A stretch of 64,000 nt of DNA from Paenibacillus lautus NBRC 15380 (GTDB lineage: Bacteria > Bacillota > Bacilli > Paenibacillales > Paenibacillaceae): the NCBI RefSeq assembly GCF_004000945.1, contig NZ_BIMF01000015.1, forward strand, positions 1-64,000. Direction: 5' to 3'. Below, in pieces: positions 33,891 to 42,791 of the stretch. A program made the translations under genes and the position numbers. Below the pieces are notes generated by a model that was not told the origin of the DNA, made no database searches, and was given only the letters and a program-made list of their open reading frames with translations. Position 1 is the first letter of the stretch; each line of letters starts with the position of its first letter.

Positions 33891-34759
33891 ACCCGGTCAC
33901 CATCCTTATCGTACTTGAAAAAGCCTTCTCCGGTTTTAACGCCCAGTTGCCCTGCGCGGACCAGTTTCTTCAAGACAATCGATGGACGGTATTTCAGTTC
34001 GCCGTACTCGCGGAACATGCGCTCCAGCGCAGCGAGAATGGAATCCAAGCCGAAACGGTCGGCCATCTCAAGCGGCCCATGCTGGAAGTTATATCCGATT
34101 CTCATCGCGTCATCGATATCTTCCGCCGAAGCCACGCCCTCTTGCAGCAGATGCATCGCTTCGTTGATCATAAGGGTGATCATGCGGGTTGTAACGAAAC
34201 CTGGAGACTCATACACCATGATGCCTTTTTTATCCGAAACTTCTTCAACAAAGCGTTTCGTTTCCGTAAACGTATGTTCGGAAGTTTTCAGGCCGCGGAT
34301 GATTTCAACAAGGTCTACCTTGGAAACAGGATGAATGAAGTGCATGCCAATAACACGCTCAGGATATTTGGTAGAGCTGGCGAGCTCCGTCAAACTAAGC
34401 GTGGATGTATTACTTGCTAATATCACATGGCTCGGACATACTTGATCGAGCTGTGTAAATACCTCTTTCTTCGCTTCCAAGTCCTCTATAATGGTCTCAA
34501 TCACCATATCGCAGGTGCTAAGCTCGGCAAAATGAGTTACTTTTTGAATCCGGTTCAGTATGAGTTTCTTCTCTGCCTGGGTAATTCCCCACTTCTCCAA
34601 TTGTTTATCTAGACTGGTCTCGATCATTCGGTATGAATAGTCCAGTTTCTCTGGAGTTTTCTCTACGAGCAGTACGTCAAGACCTTTGGCTGCCAGCATC
34701 TCCGCAATGCCCTGCCCCATAGTCCCGCCGCCTACGACGCCGATTTTTTTGAAGTACAT
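33887..34759 (-). CDS. 3-hydroxyacyl-CoA (3-hydroxybutyryl-CoA) dehydrogenase
   Basis: A 290-aa single-domain-pair enzyme: NAD-binding GVVGGGTMGQGIAEMLA at the N-terminus, catalytic His in GMHFIHPV, and the C-terminal domain with SPGFVTTRMITLMINEA and HGPLEMADRFGLD. The length fits MmgB/Hbd-type enzymes, which reduce acetoacetyl-CoA or oxidise 3-hydroxybutyryl-CoA with NAD(H). GGAG lies 8 nt before the ATG. First gene of hbd-ackA, possibly extending into asnS-dnaD; a promoter candidate lies at 34786-34814. Confidence 0.92.
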   Translation of the reverse strand: MYFKKIGVVGGGTMGQGIAEMLAAKGLDVLLVEKTPEKLDYSYRMIETSLDKQLEKWGITQAEKKLILNRIQKVTHFAELSTCDMVIETIIEDLEAKKEVFTQLDQVCPSHVILASNTSTLSLTELASSTKYPERVIGMHFIHPVSKVDLVEIIRGLKTSEHTFTETKRFVEEVSDKKGIMVYESPGFVTTRMITLMINEAMHLLQEGVASAEDIDDAMRIGYNFQHGPLEMADRFGLDSILAALERMFREYGELKYRPSIVLKKLVRAGQLGVKTGEGFFKYDKDGDRV

Positions 34760-34785
34760 GGTTTCTACTCCACCCTTTCCTTATC

Positions 34786-34814
34786 TCTATACTTTATTGT
34801 ACCCCATTTGTCGA
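34786..34814 (-). promoter_or_regulatory. Candidate sigma-A promoter for hbd-ackA
   Basis: Minus strand TCGACA (34809-34814), 17-bp spacer, TATAGA (34786-34791), giving a start about 20 nt before the hbd ATG region. Nine of twelve consensus bases match. Confidence 0.5.
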
Positions 34815-34868
34815 AAAATACATTTTCAGAGCACAAAGTATAATAATATCTTAGCACGACAAAAAAGT

Positions 34869-34903
34869 AAAAAAAAATAACCAGCATAACAATTTATGCT
34901 GGT
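34869..34903 (-). terminator. Terminator overlapping the end of the FtsH-like gene
   Basis: Stem ACCAGCATAA with TTATGCTGGT, 4-nt loop, followed on the minus strand by a TTA and nine U. The TAA stop of the FtsH-like gene (34894-34896) is inside the 5' arm. Confidence 0.9.
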
Positions 34904-36396
34904 AAAAGCGCGTTTTCACGAAATTGACAACGAAATTGTTCCCCAGAGAGGATTTCTTCCTTTAAAAGGATATCGAGAGAATTGTCGAATATTGGCCGTT
35001 TTTGTCCCAAGAGATTCTTAGTGCGGTTCATTAACTCTTCCAAAATCACATTATTCTCTTTCATTAACTCTTCAGTTGTTACCATGTTCATGTTAACAAT
35101 GCCCAGCGACGTCAAACCCGACTTCATCATCGTCTCCACGATGTTCAGCGATTGCTCAAAGTCATTGCTTGAGCCTGTGCTTCGCCCTCCGTAAAAGATC
35201 TCTTCGGCGGCCGCACCGCCAAGCGCGATCATAATTTGCTCTTCGAGGAAGGTTTTTGTATACAGATATTGCTCCTCCTGCGGGTTATGACGTACATAAC
35301 CAAGTGCTTTACCACGGGGGCTCAGCGCAACTTGTTTCACACTGCCGGGACGCACAAGCTCTGCCATAATAGCATGTCCCAATTCATGTATGGCAACGCG
35401 CTTCTTCTCTTCCAAATTCGATTCGCGGTCGGAACGCTCACCCATCATTACCTTATCAATCGCCATGGACAAATGACGCTGATGGATAAACTGTTCATTC
35501 TCGCGCATCGTATAAATGGCCGCTTCATTCATGACGCTCTCAAGCTGTGCACCCGAAAAGCCGTAAGCTTCCTCGGCGATTTTCTCCAAGTCAACATCTT
35601 CATGCAGCGGCTTATTACCCGCATGCAGATTCAAGATATGAGTGCGTCCCTTCTTATCCGGAAGATCTACTTGAATATGACGGTCGAATCGACCTGGACG
35701 CAGCAGTGCGCTATCCAGCATTTCTTTCCGGTTTGTTGCGGCGATAACTAAAATGCGAGGCGTATCCTGTGAATAGATGCCATCCATTTCGGTTAGCAGC
35801 TGATTCAGCGTCTGGTCATACTCGCGCTGCTGGCCGCCTTCGCGTTTACCGCCAATGACATCGATCTCATCGATGAAGATGATGGCGTTTTGTTTGTTTT
35901 CTTTTGTCGCACGATTCCGGGCATCCTTGAACAAATCCCGGATGCGCCCCGCACCAACACCGACGTACATCTCGACAAATTCACTGCCGGATGCAGCAAC
36001 AAAGATCGAATCCGTATAATGAGCAGCGGCTTTCGCCATCAACGTCTTCCCTGTTCCCGGAGGCCCGGTTAGGAGAATGCCCTTCAATGGACGAATGCCG
36101 AATTTCTTAATGTCTTCATGACGAATCAGAAAATCCAATGCTTCTCGCAGTTCTTGTTTAGCATTATCCTGCCCGCCGATTTCTTCGAACGTCAGCTTGG
36201 CAGGTCCGCTCTTTTTCCGCTTGCGCTCATTCCCTGCGCCTACAGCAATACCGCCTTTCATTTTAGCGATAAACAACAAGCCGCCTACAAGTCCTGCAGC
36301 GATGAGCAAGGGCACGATGTTCACGCCGACAAATACAAGGAATACCAGCAATACGGGAATAAAGCCTAACATGATTTCTTTAGCCAATTTAGGCAT
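34894..36396 (-). CDS. Short FtsH-like AAA+ zinc metalloprotease
   Basis: A 500-aa membrane protease, shorter than classic FtsH (about 610-690 aa). Two hydrophobic segments (about 8-28 and 29-46) are almost contiguous, so the usual extracytoplasmic loop of about 70 residues is missing. The AAA+ module is complete: Walker A GPPGTGKT, pore YVGVGAGR-type loop (FVEMYVGVGAGR), Walker B IIFIDEID, and the second region of homology ATNRKEMLDSALLRPGRFDR. The protease has HELGH (zinc) and the third ligand Asp in GSSNDFEQS, so it should be active. It overlaps the partner gene at 36389 by 8 nt. Probably a specialised second FtsH; its substrate is unknown. Confidence 0.88.
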   Translation of the reverse strand: MPKLAKEIMLGFIPVLLVFLVFVGVNIVPLLIAAGLVGGLLFIAKMKGGIAVGAGNERKRKKSGPAKLTFEEIGGQDNAKQELREALDFLIRHEDIKKFGIRPLKGILLTGPPGTGKTLMAKAAAHYTDSIFVAASGSEFVEMYVGVGAGRIRDLFKDARNRATKENKQNAIIFIDEIDVIGGKREGGQQREYDQTLNQLLTEMDGIYSQDTPRILVIAATNRKEMLDSALLRPGRFDRHIQVDLPDKKGRTHILNLHAGNKPLHEDVDLEKIAEEAYGFSGAQLESVMNEAAIYTMRENEQFIHQRHLSMAIDKVMMGERSDRESNLEEKKRVAIHELGHAIMAELVRPGSVKQVALSPRGKALGYVRHNPQEEQYLYTKTFLEEQIMIALGGAAAEEIFYGGRSTGSSNDFEQSLNIVETMMKSGLTSLGIVNMNMVTTEELMKENNVILEELMNRTKNLLGQKRPIFDNSLDILLKEEILSGEQFRCQFRENALLPA

Positions 36397-36922
36397 GATT
36401 CCACACCTCCATGTTGCCAGGCTGACGCGGCAAGATTATAAATTTACCAGACTTGCCGTCTGACAAGCTGACATAGACATTGGTGTCATCGATGGTTGCT
36501 TTTGCTTTCAAATTCGGAGACTGGGCAGCAAGCTGCTCGAGCGATGATTGAATATCGGTATACTGCTTATTATCCATTGCTTCGGCGACTGAGAGCATGG
36601 CCTTCTCCCACCATTGATCCAGTGCTTCCGAGGAATGGTCCTCCACCTGGATTTTCAATTCCCGCTTGCCAATCACAGACTTGCCTTCCTTCTTAATATG
36701 CTGAACCAACCCTTGTAAATTTGTATCTGGAGCCAAATCAAGATTCAAAGTAACGGTATTCTGTTTAATATCTATATGAGAATCCTTCACGCCGTCATAT
36801 TGTGACACAACATTTGCCAGCGGATTTTGCAAAGCCATCTGCCGATACAGAAACCATCCGCCAAAGAGAACCGATGCTGAGATCACGACAGTCAGCATGA
36901 TAGGTACAATGCGTAGTTTCAT
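36389..36922 (-). CDS. Membrane-anchored protein of unknown function, FtsH partner candidate
   Basis: A 177-aa protein with one N-terminal membrane helix (about 7-26, IVPIMLTVVISASVLFGGWF) and an extracytoplasmic domain of about 150 residues, with alternating polar and hydrophobic residues (NTVTLNLDLAPD, ATIDDTNVYVSLSDGKSGKF). No known motif. AAGGAGG lies 6 nt before the ATG. Its stop lies inside the start of the FtsH-like gene, so the two are translationally coupled. A possible role is to supply the outer domain that the short FtsH lacks or to present substrates, like HflKC or SpoVM-type partners; this is inference. Confidence 0.75.
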   Translation of the reverse strand: MKLRIVPIMLTVVISASVLFGGWFLYRQMALQNPLANVVSQYDGVKDSHIDIKQNTVTLNLDLAPDTNLQGLVQHIKKEGKSVIGKRELKIQVEDHSSEALDQWWEKAMLSVAEAMDNKQYTDIQSSLEQLAAQSPNLKAKATIDDTNVYVSLSDGKSGKFIILPRQPGNMEVWNHA

Positions 36923-37130
36923 GAAGTTCCTCCTTCATTTCCTGTATAAAATTTTGTCTATCATTTTGTAACACAATAATACATATAACAACGATATATT
37001 GCGATGCATGTAATTTATTTGCTCGTTTTGTACAAGTACGAGTATATCACATCTTATATACTTTTTCATGCATGTCTGTGAAAATATTTAGAACAGTTTT
37101 TCCATATTCTTTATGAATGCGCTTACAATT

Positions 37131-37181
37131 ATGAAAGAAAAAGAGAAGCCCCCTCTTAAATAGTAAGGGACGCCTCTCTTT
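37131..37181 (-). terminator. Terminator after tseB
   Basis: Minus-strand stem AAGAGAGGCGTCCC with GGGGGCTTCTCTT (internal mismatches) and a U-rich tail TTTTCTTTC. Just behind the stop at 37192. Confidence 0.7.
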
Positions 37182-37191
37182 ACTTCGTTTA

Positions 37192-37710
37192 TTATTGATT
37201 TGGAAGAATAATGTCATTACCGATGGTGTTACCGTCTTGAAAACGATAAAACCGATAGCCGCGCTGACCATTGTGTTCATACTGCAGCTGCCAGGCATAC
37301 TCGCCTTCATACATTCCAGGCAGCAATCGCTTAATTTCCACGCCAGGCAATTCGTTATAAATCTGATCCCGAATCTGGGCTTCCGACATCCCCGTATTCA
37401 ATAAAACGGACTGGACAGCATCGGCACCTTCAACAGGTACGTTGTCATCCGTAAATTTCACCCATACCATACGATCTTGATTGTCCTGATCCTTGCCGCT
37501 TACCACCCAATAGTTATTATCCTCGCCCCACACCGATTTATAGGTCTTTCCGGACGAAACCAATTGGCCATGCTGCTTGGCGGCAGCAATCGCCATTCTT
37601 TCTTCATTCCAAGTGTCCTTCATAACATATGAATAATAGAGCTGTAAACCAAGCAGTAACAGCAGCACGCCGGATACACTAAGCAAGATCCACTTCGTTT
37701 TTTTCTTCAA
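37192..37710 (-). CDS. tseB: YpmB/TseB-type cell-wall elongation regulator
   Basis: A 172-aa protein with an N-terminal membrane anchor (WILLSVSGVLLLLLGLQLYY) and an outer tandem-cystatin/PepSY-like domain (DUF5590), including TYKSVWGEDNNYWVVSGKDQ and GEYAWQLQYEHNGQRGYRFY. In B. subtilis this protein interacts with PBP2A and modulates elongation, and its gene lies between dinG and aspB-asnS, which fits the region here. The start codon is TTG at 37710, set by GAGG 9 nt upstream. Unlike B. subtilis, mtaD and rex separate it from dinG. Confidence 0.8.
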   Translation of the reverse strand: MKKKTKWILLSVSGVLLLLLGLQLYYSYVMKDTWNEERMAIAAAKQHGQLVSSGKTYKSVWGEDNNYWVVSGKDQDNQDRMVWVKFTDDNVPVEGADAVQSVLLNTGMSEAQIRDQIYNELPGVEIKRLLPGMYEGEYAWQLQYEHNGQRGYRFYRFQDGNTIGNDIILPNQ

Positions 37711-37741
37711 ATCCGTCTTCCTCGCTCCCCTTGATTATTCC

Positions 37742-39043
37742 CTAGAGGGTTGTAAGACGCTCAAAGGCATGCTGCGCTTCCCGGCGGATACGTTCCTCAT
37801 CAAGAGTAAGACTCGCGCCATTCTTCACGACCTGCTTACCGTCAACCCATACATGCTCAACATCCTTCGCACTGGCGGAGTAGATAGCATGAGAAATATA
37901 ATCCGTCTTCGGAAGGAAGTGCGCCTGATCCGTGTTCAGTGCGATCATATCTGCCTTCATTCCTACCGCAAGCGTACCGATATCCGTAAGGAAAGCTGAC
38001 TTGGCACCATACTCTGTACCCATCCGAAGCGCTTCGGATGCAGGAATCGCGGTTGGATCCCCGCTTACTCCTTTATGGATCAGTGCCGCCAGGCGCATCT
38101 CTTCAAACATATCCAGATTATTATTGCTCGCAGGTCCATCGGTACCCAAAGACACGGTGACCCCGGCTTTGAGTAGTGCAGGCACGCGAGCGATGCCGCT
38201 GGCAAGCTTCAGATTGCTGCCTGGATTATGCGACACCATCACTTGATGTTTGGCCAGGATTTCGATTTCTTCATCGGTCAGATGGACGGCATGCGCCAGC
38301 AGCGTTGGACGGGAAAACATGCCAAGCTTCTCCAAATGGGCAACAGGGCGAAGTCCGTAGTCATTTACATTCTGAGCGACTTCCGTTTCCGTTTCGGACA
38401 TATGCGTATGCAAAGGCAGATTCAAATCATGGGATGCCTGAACGAATTTCTCGATGAAATCCGGCGGGCACGTGTAAGGTGCATGCGGCGAGATCATCGT
38501 CGTAATCCTTCCGTCCGCCTTGCCATGCCAGTCTTTCGCGAATGCAACCGCCTCATCCAGCTTCTGCTGCTGCACCTCAGGCGGACATAATCCGATGACA
38601 CCGCGTGTCAGAACGCCGCGCATTCCTGAGTCCTGCACAACCTTCGCAACCTGATCCATATGATCATACATATCCACAAACGTCGTGGTTCCGCCTTTGA
38701 TCATCTCAAGCACGGAGAGTGAGGTTCCCCAGTAAACATCGTCGGCCGTGAATTTGGCTTCCATAGGCCACATTTTTTCCTGAAGCCATACCTGCAGTGC
38801 CAGATCGTCGCCATAACCGCGGAGAAGCGACATCGCCGCATGTCCGTGCGTGTTCACCAATCCAGGCAGGAAAAACAGATGGGTTCCGTCGATAATTTCT
38901 GTTCCCTCTTGGACGGTCGGCTCTTCTTCACCCAGGTAGGTTATCCGGTCATTCTCCACAACCATATATCCGCGTAGAACGGACCTTCCTTCCTCTAGTA
39001 CCGCAAACGTTCCGTTTTTAACCATCCACTTCGTTGTCGTCAT
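37742..39043 (-). CDS. mtaD: 5-methylthioadenosine/S-adenosylhomocysteine deaminase-like amidohydrolase
   Basis: A 433-aa metal-dependent hydrolase of the amidohydrolase superfamily. Metal ligands are visible: NTHGHAAM (HxH), LHTHMSETETE (His, Glu), HAVHL, and GTDGPASNN (Asp). The layout and motif THMSE fit MTA/SAH deaminase, which converts MTA to methylthioinosine or SAH to S-inosylhomocysteine; a guanine- or chlorohydrolase-like substrate is possible. A strong AAGGAGG lies 9 nt before the ATG. The gene begins 26 nt inside rex. It could offer an alternative entry or detoxification route beside the mtn salvage locus in the same window. Confidence 0.85.
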   Translation of the reverse strand: MTTTKWMVKNGTFAVLEEGRSVLRGYMVVENDRITYLGEEEPTVQEGTEIIDGTHLFFLPGLVNTHGHAAMSLLRGYGDDLALQVWLQEKMWPMEAKFTADDVYWGTSLSVLEMIKGGTTTFVDMYDHMDQVAKVVQDSGMRGVLTRGVIGLCPPEVQQQKLDEAVAFAKDWHGKADGRITTMISPHAPYTCPPDFIEKFVQASHDLNLPLHTHMSETETEVAQNVNDYGLRPVAHLEKLGMFSRPTLLAHAVHLTDEEIEILAKHQVMVSHNPGSNLKLASGIARVPALLKAGVTVSLGTDGPASNNNLDMFEEMRLAALIHKGVSGDPTAIPASEALRMGTEYGAKSAFLTDIGTLAVGMKADMIALNTDQAHFLPKTDYISHAIYSASAKDVEHVWVDGKQVVKNGASLTLDEERIRREAQHAFERLTTL

Positions 39044-39683
39044 GTGCTGTATCCTCCTTACCGTTATCCAAATAATAGGCCAAACTTTGCAAATCCGTAG
39101 TAAAATCAGCCGTATGAATCCGGATATGGGATGGAGCTTTTAGGATGGTCGGCGCAAAATTCAGAATAGCCTCGATGCCTGCGGCGATAAGCTGATTCGC
39201 TACATTTTGCGCTTCAAAATCCGGAACAGTGATAATCCCGATACGAATGCCGTACTCATGAACCGTCTTCTCCAGCTCCTCCATCGGCTGTACAACCAAA
39301 TTGTTTATTTTCATACCAACTTTGGGAGAATACGAATCGAAAACCGCCACAATCTTCATATTATCCTTCAGAAATGCATTGTAATTTGATAATGCATGTC
39401 CAAGATTACCGGCCCCAATCAATGCGACATTGATCTTCTGGTCCAGCTTTAGAATCTGGCGAATTTTCTCGATCAGATAAGATACGTCATATCCGATCCC
39501 TTTCCGTCCAAAATCACCGAAATACGCTAGGTCCTTACGAATTTGAGCAGGATTGAGGTCCAGTTTTTGTCCCAGTTCCTGGGAGGAAACCGTGGAGACC
39601 TCCCTTTTCTGAAGCTCATTCAAATAGCGCAAGTATACAGGTAATCTGCGGACCACGGCTTCCGAAATTTTTTCCGATTTCAT
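39018..39683 (-). CDS. rex: Redox-sensing transcriptional repressor Rex
   Basis: A 221-aa repressor with N-terminal winged helix (RRLPVYLRYLNELQKREVST, SQELGQKLDLNPAQIRKDLA, YFGDFGRKGIGY) and a C-terminal Rossmann domain (VALIGAGNLGHALSNY). Rex leaves its DNA when NADH/NAD is high and derepresses fermentation and respiration genes. Its neighbours hbd-ackA and the more distant qcrABC would suit such control, but I find no convincing Rex operator (TTGTGAA-N4-TTCACAA type) in the window. GGGGGAG precedes the ATG. Confidence 0.95.
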   Translation of the reverse strand: MKSEKISEAVVRRLPVYLRYLNELQKREVSTVSSQELGQKLDLNPAQIRKDLAYFGDFGRKGIGYDVSYLIEKIRQILKLDQKINVALIGAGNLGHALSNYNAFLKDNMKIVAVFDSYSPKVGMKINNLVVQPMEELEKTVHEYGIRIGIITVPDFEAQNVANQLIAAGIEAILNFAPTILKAPSHIRIHTADFTTDLQSLAYYLDNGKEDTAHDDNEVDG

Positions 39684-39745
39684 GCATGCTCCCCCTAATA
39701 ATAGGTTAATAACTACATTTGTTTGTGATCGTTTATGGTTTCACT

Positions 39746-42622
39746 TTATTCAGCTTGGTTCTCTACGCCCGCCTCTTCCTGCAGCCATTCCGAAATTCGG
39801 GGAACGATCCCCTCGGTCGGCATGTGCTCCATCTTTGGTCCCGGCAAGGAATATAAGAAATATTTCCCGTAATAGGATTCAATGACCCGAGTATCGTAGA
39901 CGATGACAATCCCCTTGTCTTGCGCTGTCCGTACCAGTCGGCCAAATCCCTGTTTGAAGCGAATGACGGCTTGCGGAACCGAAAGCTTCATGAAGGGGTT
40001 CTTCTGCTGCTGCTGCAGCAATTCGCTCTTGGCTTCGACCAAAGGGTGATTCGGCGGCTGGAACGGCAGCCGGACGATCGCAAGGCAAGTGAGCGCCTCA
40101 CCGGGTATGTCAACCCCTTCCCAGAAGGAGCTGGTACCCAGCAGAACCGAGGCGCTGCTATCCTGGAATCTCCGGATTAACTTGGTACGGCTGGTTCCGT
40201 CCATCCCTTGTCCCAGTACCGTAATATCGCTGGATGCCAGCGCCTCCTTCAAGGGCTCATGCACCTGACGCAGCATCCGGTACGAGGTGAACAGGACAAG
40301 CATGCGTCCATGCGTAGCGATTGCCGTATCGGCCAATGATTGCACAAGTGTATTCACAAAGAGTGCATCCCCGACCGAGCCCTTCACGCTCGGAAAATCG
40401 CGCGGCACGACAAGGAGAGCCTGCTCCCTGTAATTAAACGGGGACGGCAGCAGAACCGTGTTCAGGTTGCCGCTATCTGCCGCTTCCTGTAAACCCAAAT
40501 TCTCGATCATGAACTGGAACGATTTGTCCACCGACAAGGTCGCCGACGTCAGGATCACGCTTTGTTTCTTGTCAAAAAACAATTCCTTCAAGTGGGTGCT
40601 TACATCGACAGGCACCGCATAAAGCTGCAGTGATTTCCCGCGGAAATTGCCGTTAGCCTCCATCCAGTATACTGTGCCTTCATCATTCAGAGCCATGAAG
40701 GACCTCAGGTCCTCGCGGTGTGCGGCCAGGTCCTTAAACAGACCCGATAGGTCTGTTAACAGACTGTCGGCACTATAGTCGTCCAGATCTTCCTTCATTT
40801 CGGCGATCAGCTTGTCACCCTTGCGTACGACATCGCCCAGTATCACATGAATTTGATGTTCCAGCTCGGCCAGCGAATCCCAAGCCTTCGGCTTCTTAAG
40901 AGGCGATAAGCGAAGCGAGAATTGACCGGCATCTCCTGGAGATGCATCTCCGCGTTCCGGAAGCAGTCCGAACAATTGATCGCTGAGTCGATCCCAATTC
41001 TCTTTTACGGTGATCAGATCCGGATAAATCCGATCTATGATGGAAGACCACTCGACAGCCTTCTCATGGGATGATGCTTGCAGCAGCTGGCGAAGAGCCG
41101 GGAGCTGACCGCTGCGGCTGTCTTTGTACATACGGGTTAGCGTATGGACAACCGAAAAATATTTCATCTGCAAGCCAAGGTGCTTGCCGGCGACATCCTC
41201 CAGATGATGCGCTTCGTCGATGACGAGACGCTCATAACTCGGAAGCAGCTGGTGATTCGCTTTTACGTCGGTGAACAGCTTCGAATGGTTCGTAATGACA
41301 ACATCCGCGATGCCCGCTTCATGCTTGGCTCTGTGATAGTAGCATTTGCGGAACCATGGGCAGGCACGCCCAAGGCAGGAATCCGAATCGCTGGAGATGG
41401 TCTCCCAGAAATCCCCTCCGCGGCCGCCAAGGTTCAGCTCTTCATCATCCCCGTTCTCCGTCTGGGTTAGCCAGACCAGCATCTGCGCCGCGGTGATCAC
41501 ATCTTCCTTCGGTGAATGAAAATCTCTTCTATTTATTTTATGTTCAAATTTTCTCAAACACAAATAATGGCCTCTTCCCTTGAAAATAGCCGCTTTAAAC
41601 GGAAAAGGAACAACCTGGGTGAGCAAGGGAATATCCCGGTCACGCAGCTGTTCTTGAAGGTTGATCGTATGCGTGCTCACCATAACCTTCTGTTCCTGCT
41701 TCACGCTTTGATAAATCGACGGCAGCAAATACCCGAGGGATTTGCCTGTTCCCGTGCCGGCTTCGATCAATAAATGTTTATTGTTATCGAGTGCCTGCAT
41801 CACTTCCTGGAACATCATGTCCTGGGCATCCCTGCTCTCGTAATGAGGCAGCGTTTCCTTCAGGCGTTCACGCACATCATTCATGTATTGCTCGAAGCTC
41901 ACATCGGCTAAGGGATTGGGCTCCGTCTCATCCCTGACGGGCGCAATATCGTTCCAATCGTCAACTGCCAGGGCGAATTGACGATAGTACGTATGGGTGT
42001 CTCCGGCTTGTACAGCCTGGAGTTCCCTGTCAGCACGAATGCCGTCAAAGAACCAGGCCAAGTCGCTATCCTCGTCCGCAAACAGGTCGCTTAACCGCTG
42101 CACGGTAAGCAGAGGAAGCTCATCGATCTCCTCCAGGCATTTCAGCAGCGCATAGGCTGTGGCAAGCGCATCGCTGTCCGCCTGATGCGGACGGTCATGC
42201 TCCAGGCCGAAATGAGAGGATACCATCCCGAGCTGATAAGAAGGCAGCGAGGGAAAACATATTTTTAAGAAGTGCATCGTATCTAGAATTCGGCCGCTGA
42301 ACGGTAAATAGCCGCAGCGATCGAGTGCATTTTGCAAAAAGTTAAAATCAAAAGCGACATTATGCCCAACCAATACGACATCGTCGAGCATGGGCACTAG
42401 TTCCATCATCATTTCTTCCAATGACGGAGCATCCGCTACATCACTGTCGGAAATGCCGGTCAAACCGGTAATAAAAGGAGGGATCGGAATCCCGGGATTG
42501 ACATAGGTGCCGTATACGCGGGAGATGCTTCGATCCTCTTCGATGATGGCCAGTCCAACCTGAATGATCTCATCTGCTGACTGGTTGCCCGTGGTTTCAA
42601 AATCCAATACGGCAAATTTCAT
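39746..42622 (-). CDS. dinG: DinG-family ATP-dependent helicase/3'-5' exonuclease
   Basis: A 958-aa two-domain protein. Residues about 1-190 form a DnaQ-like exonuclease (VLDFETTG, GHNVAFDFNFL, HQADSDALATA). Then comes an XPD/DinG-type SF2 helicase: Walker A EAGTGTGKS (287-295), DEAH box (469-472) and motif VI QGFGRLVRT. Four cysteines at about 355, 416, 421 and 427 are spaced like the XPD/DinG 4Fe-4S cluster. The start at 42622 (MKFAVLDFE) follows AAAGGG by 11 nt; the frame open to 42733 overlaps a terminator. It lies between pan genes and rex, as in B. subtilis (panD-dinG). Confidence 0.93.
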   Translation of the reverse strand: MKFAVLDFETTGNQSADEIIQVGLAIIEEDRSISRVYGTYVNPGIPIPPFITGLTGISDSDVADAPSLEEMMMELVPMLDDVVLVGHNVAFDFNFLQNALDRCGYLPFSGRILDTMHFLKICFPSLPSYQLGMVSSHFGLEHDRPHQADSDALATAYALLKCLEEIDELPLLTVQRLSDLFADEDSDLAWFFDGIRADRELQAVQAGDTHTYYRQFALAVDDWNDIAPVRDETEPNPLADVSFEQYMNDVRERLKETLPHYESRDAQDMMFQEVMQALDNNKHLLIEAGTGTGKSLGYLLPSIYQSVKQEQKVMVSTHTINLQEQLRDRDIPLLTQVVPFPFKAAIFKGRGHYLCLRKFEHKINRRDFHSPKEDVITAAQMLVWLTQTENGDDEELNLGGRGGDFWETISSDSDSCLGRACPWFRKCYYHRAKHEAGIADVVITNHSKLFTDVKANHQLLPSYERLVIDEAHHLEDVAGKHLGLQMKYFSVVHTLTRMYKDSRSGQLPALRQLLQASSHEKAVEWSSIIDRIYPDLITVKENWDRLSDQLFGLLPERGDASPGDAGQFSLRLSPLKKPKAWDSLAELEHQIHVILGDVVRKGDKLIAEMKEDLDDYSADSLLTDLSGLFKDLAAHREDLRSFMALNDEGTVYWMEANGNFRGKSLQLYAVPVDVSTHLKELFFDKKQSVILTSATLSVDKSFQFMIENLGLQEAADSGNLNTVLLPSPFNYREQALLVVPRDFPSVKGSVGDALFVNTLVQSLADTAIATHGRMLVLFTSYRMLRQVHEPLKEALASSDITVLGQGMDGTSRTKLIRRFQDSSASVLLGTSSFWEGVDIPGEALTCLAIVRLPFQPPNHPLVEAKSELLQQQQKNPFMKLSVPQAVIRFKQGFGRLVRTAQDKGIVIVYDTRVIESYYGKYFLYSLPGPKMEHMPTEGIVPRISEWLQEEAGVENQAE

Positions 42623-42731
42623 TTCGATAAAATCCCTTTCCTCCAGACTAATTAACAGCATACCAGAAGTTGCGGGTTTTGAACATTCCGGGTAAAAAAT
42701 CCCCGCGTTCTCCCCCGCCGCTCCATACGGC

Positions 42732-42776
42732 AAAAAGCGATACCAAAGTCTCAGATGAGCTCTGGCATCGCTTCTT
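42732..42776 (-). terminator. Terminator after the TPR gene upstream of dinG
   Basis: Minus-strand stem AAGAAGCGATGCCA with TGGTATCGCTTTTT (one G-U pair), loop of about 17 nt, U5 tail. Confidence 0.8.
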
Positions 42777-42791
42777 GTTTGGGCTTGATTT

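Noticed and set aside
39684..39745. TGTGA...TTCAC pair upstream of rex as a Rex operator
   Set aside because: The half-sites are about 11 bp apart instead of forming the compact TTGTGAA-N4-TTCACAA dyad.
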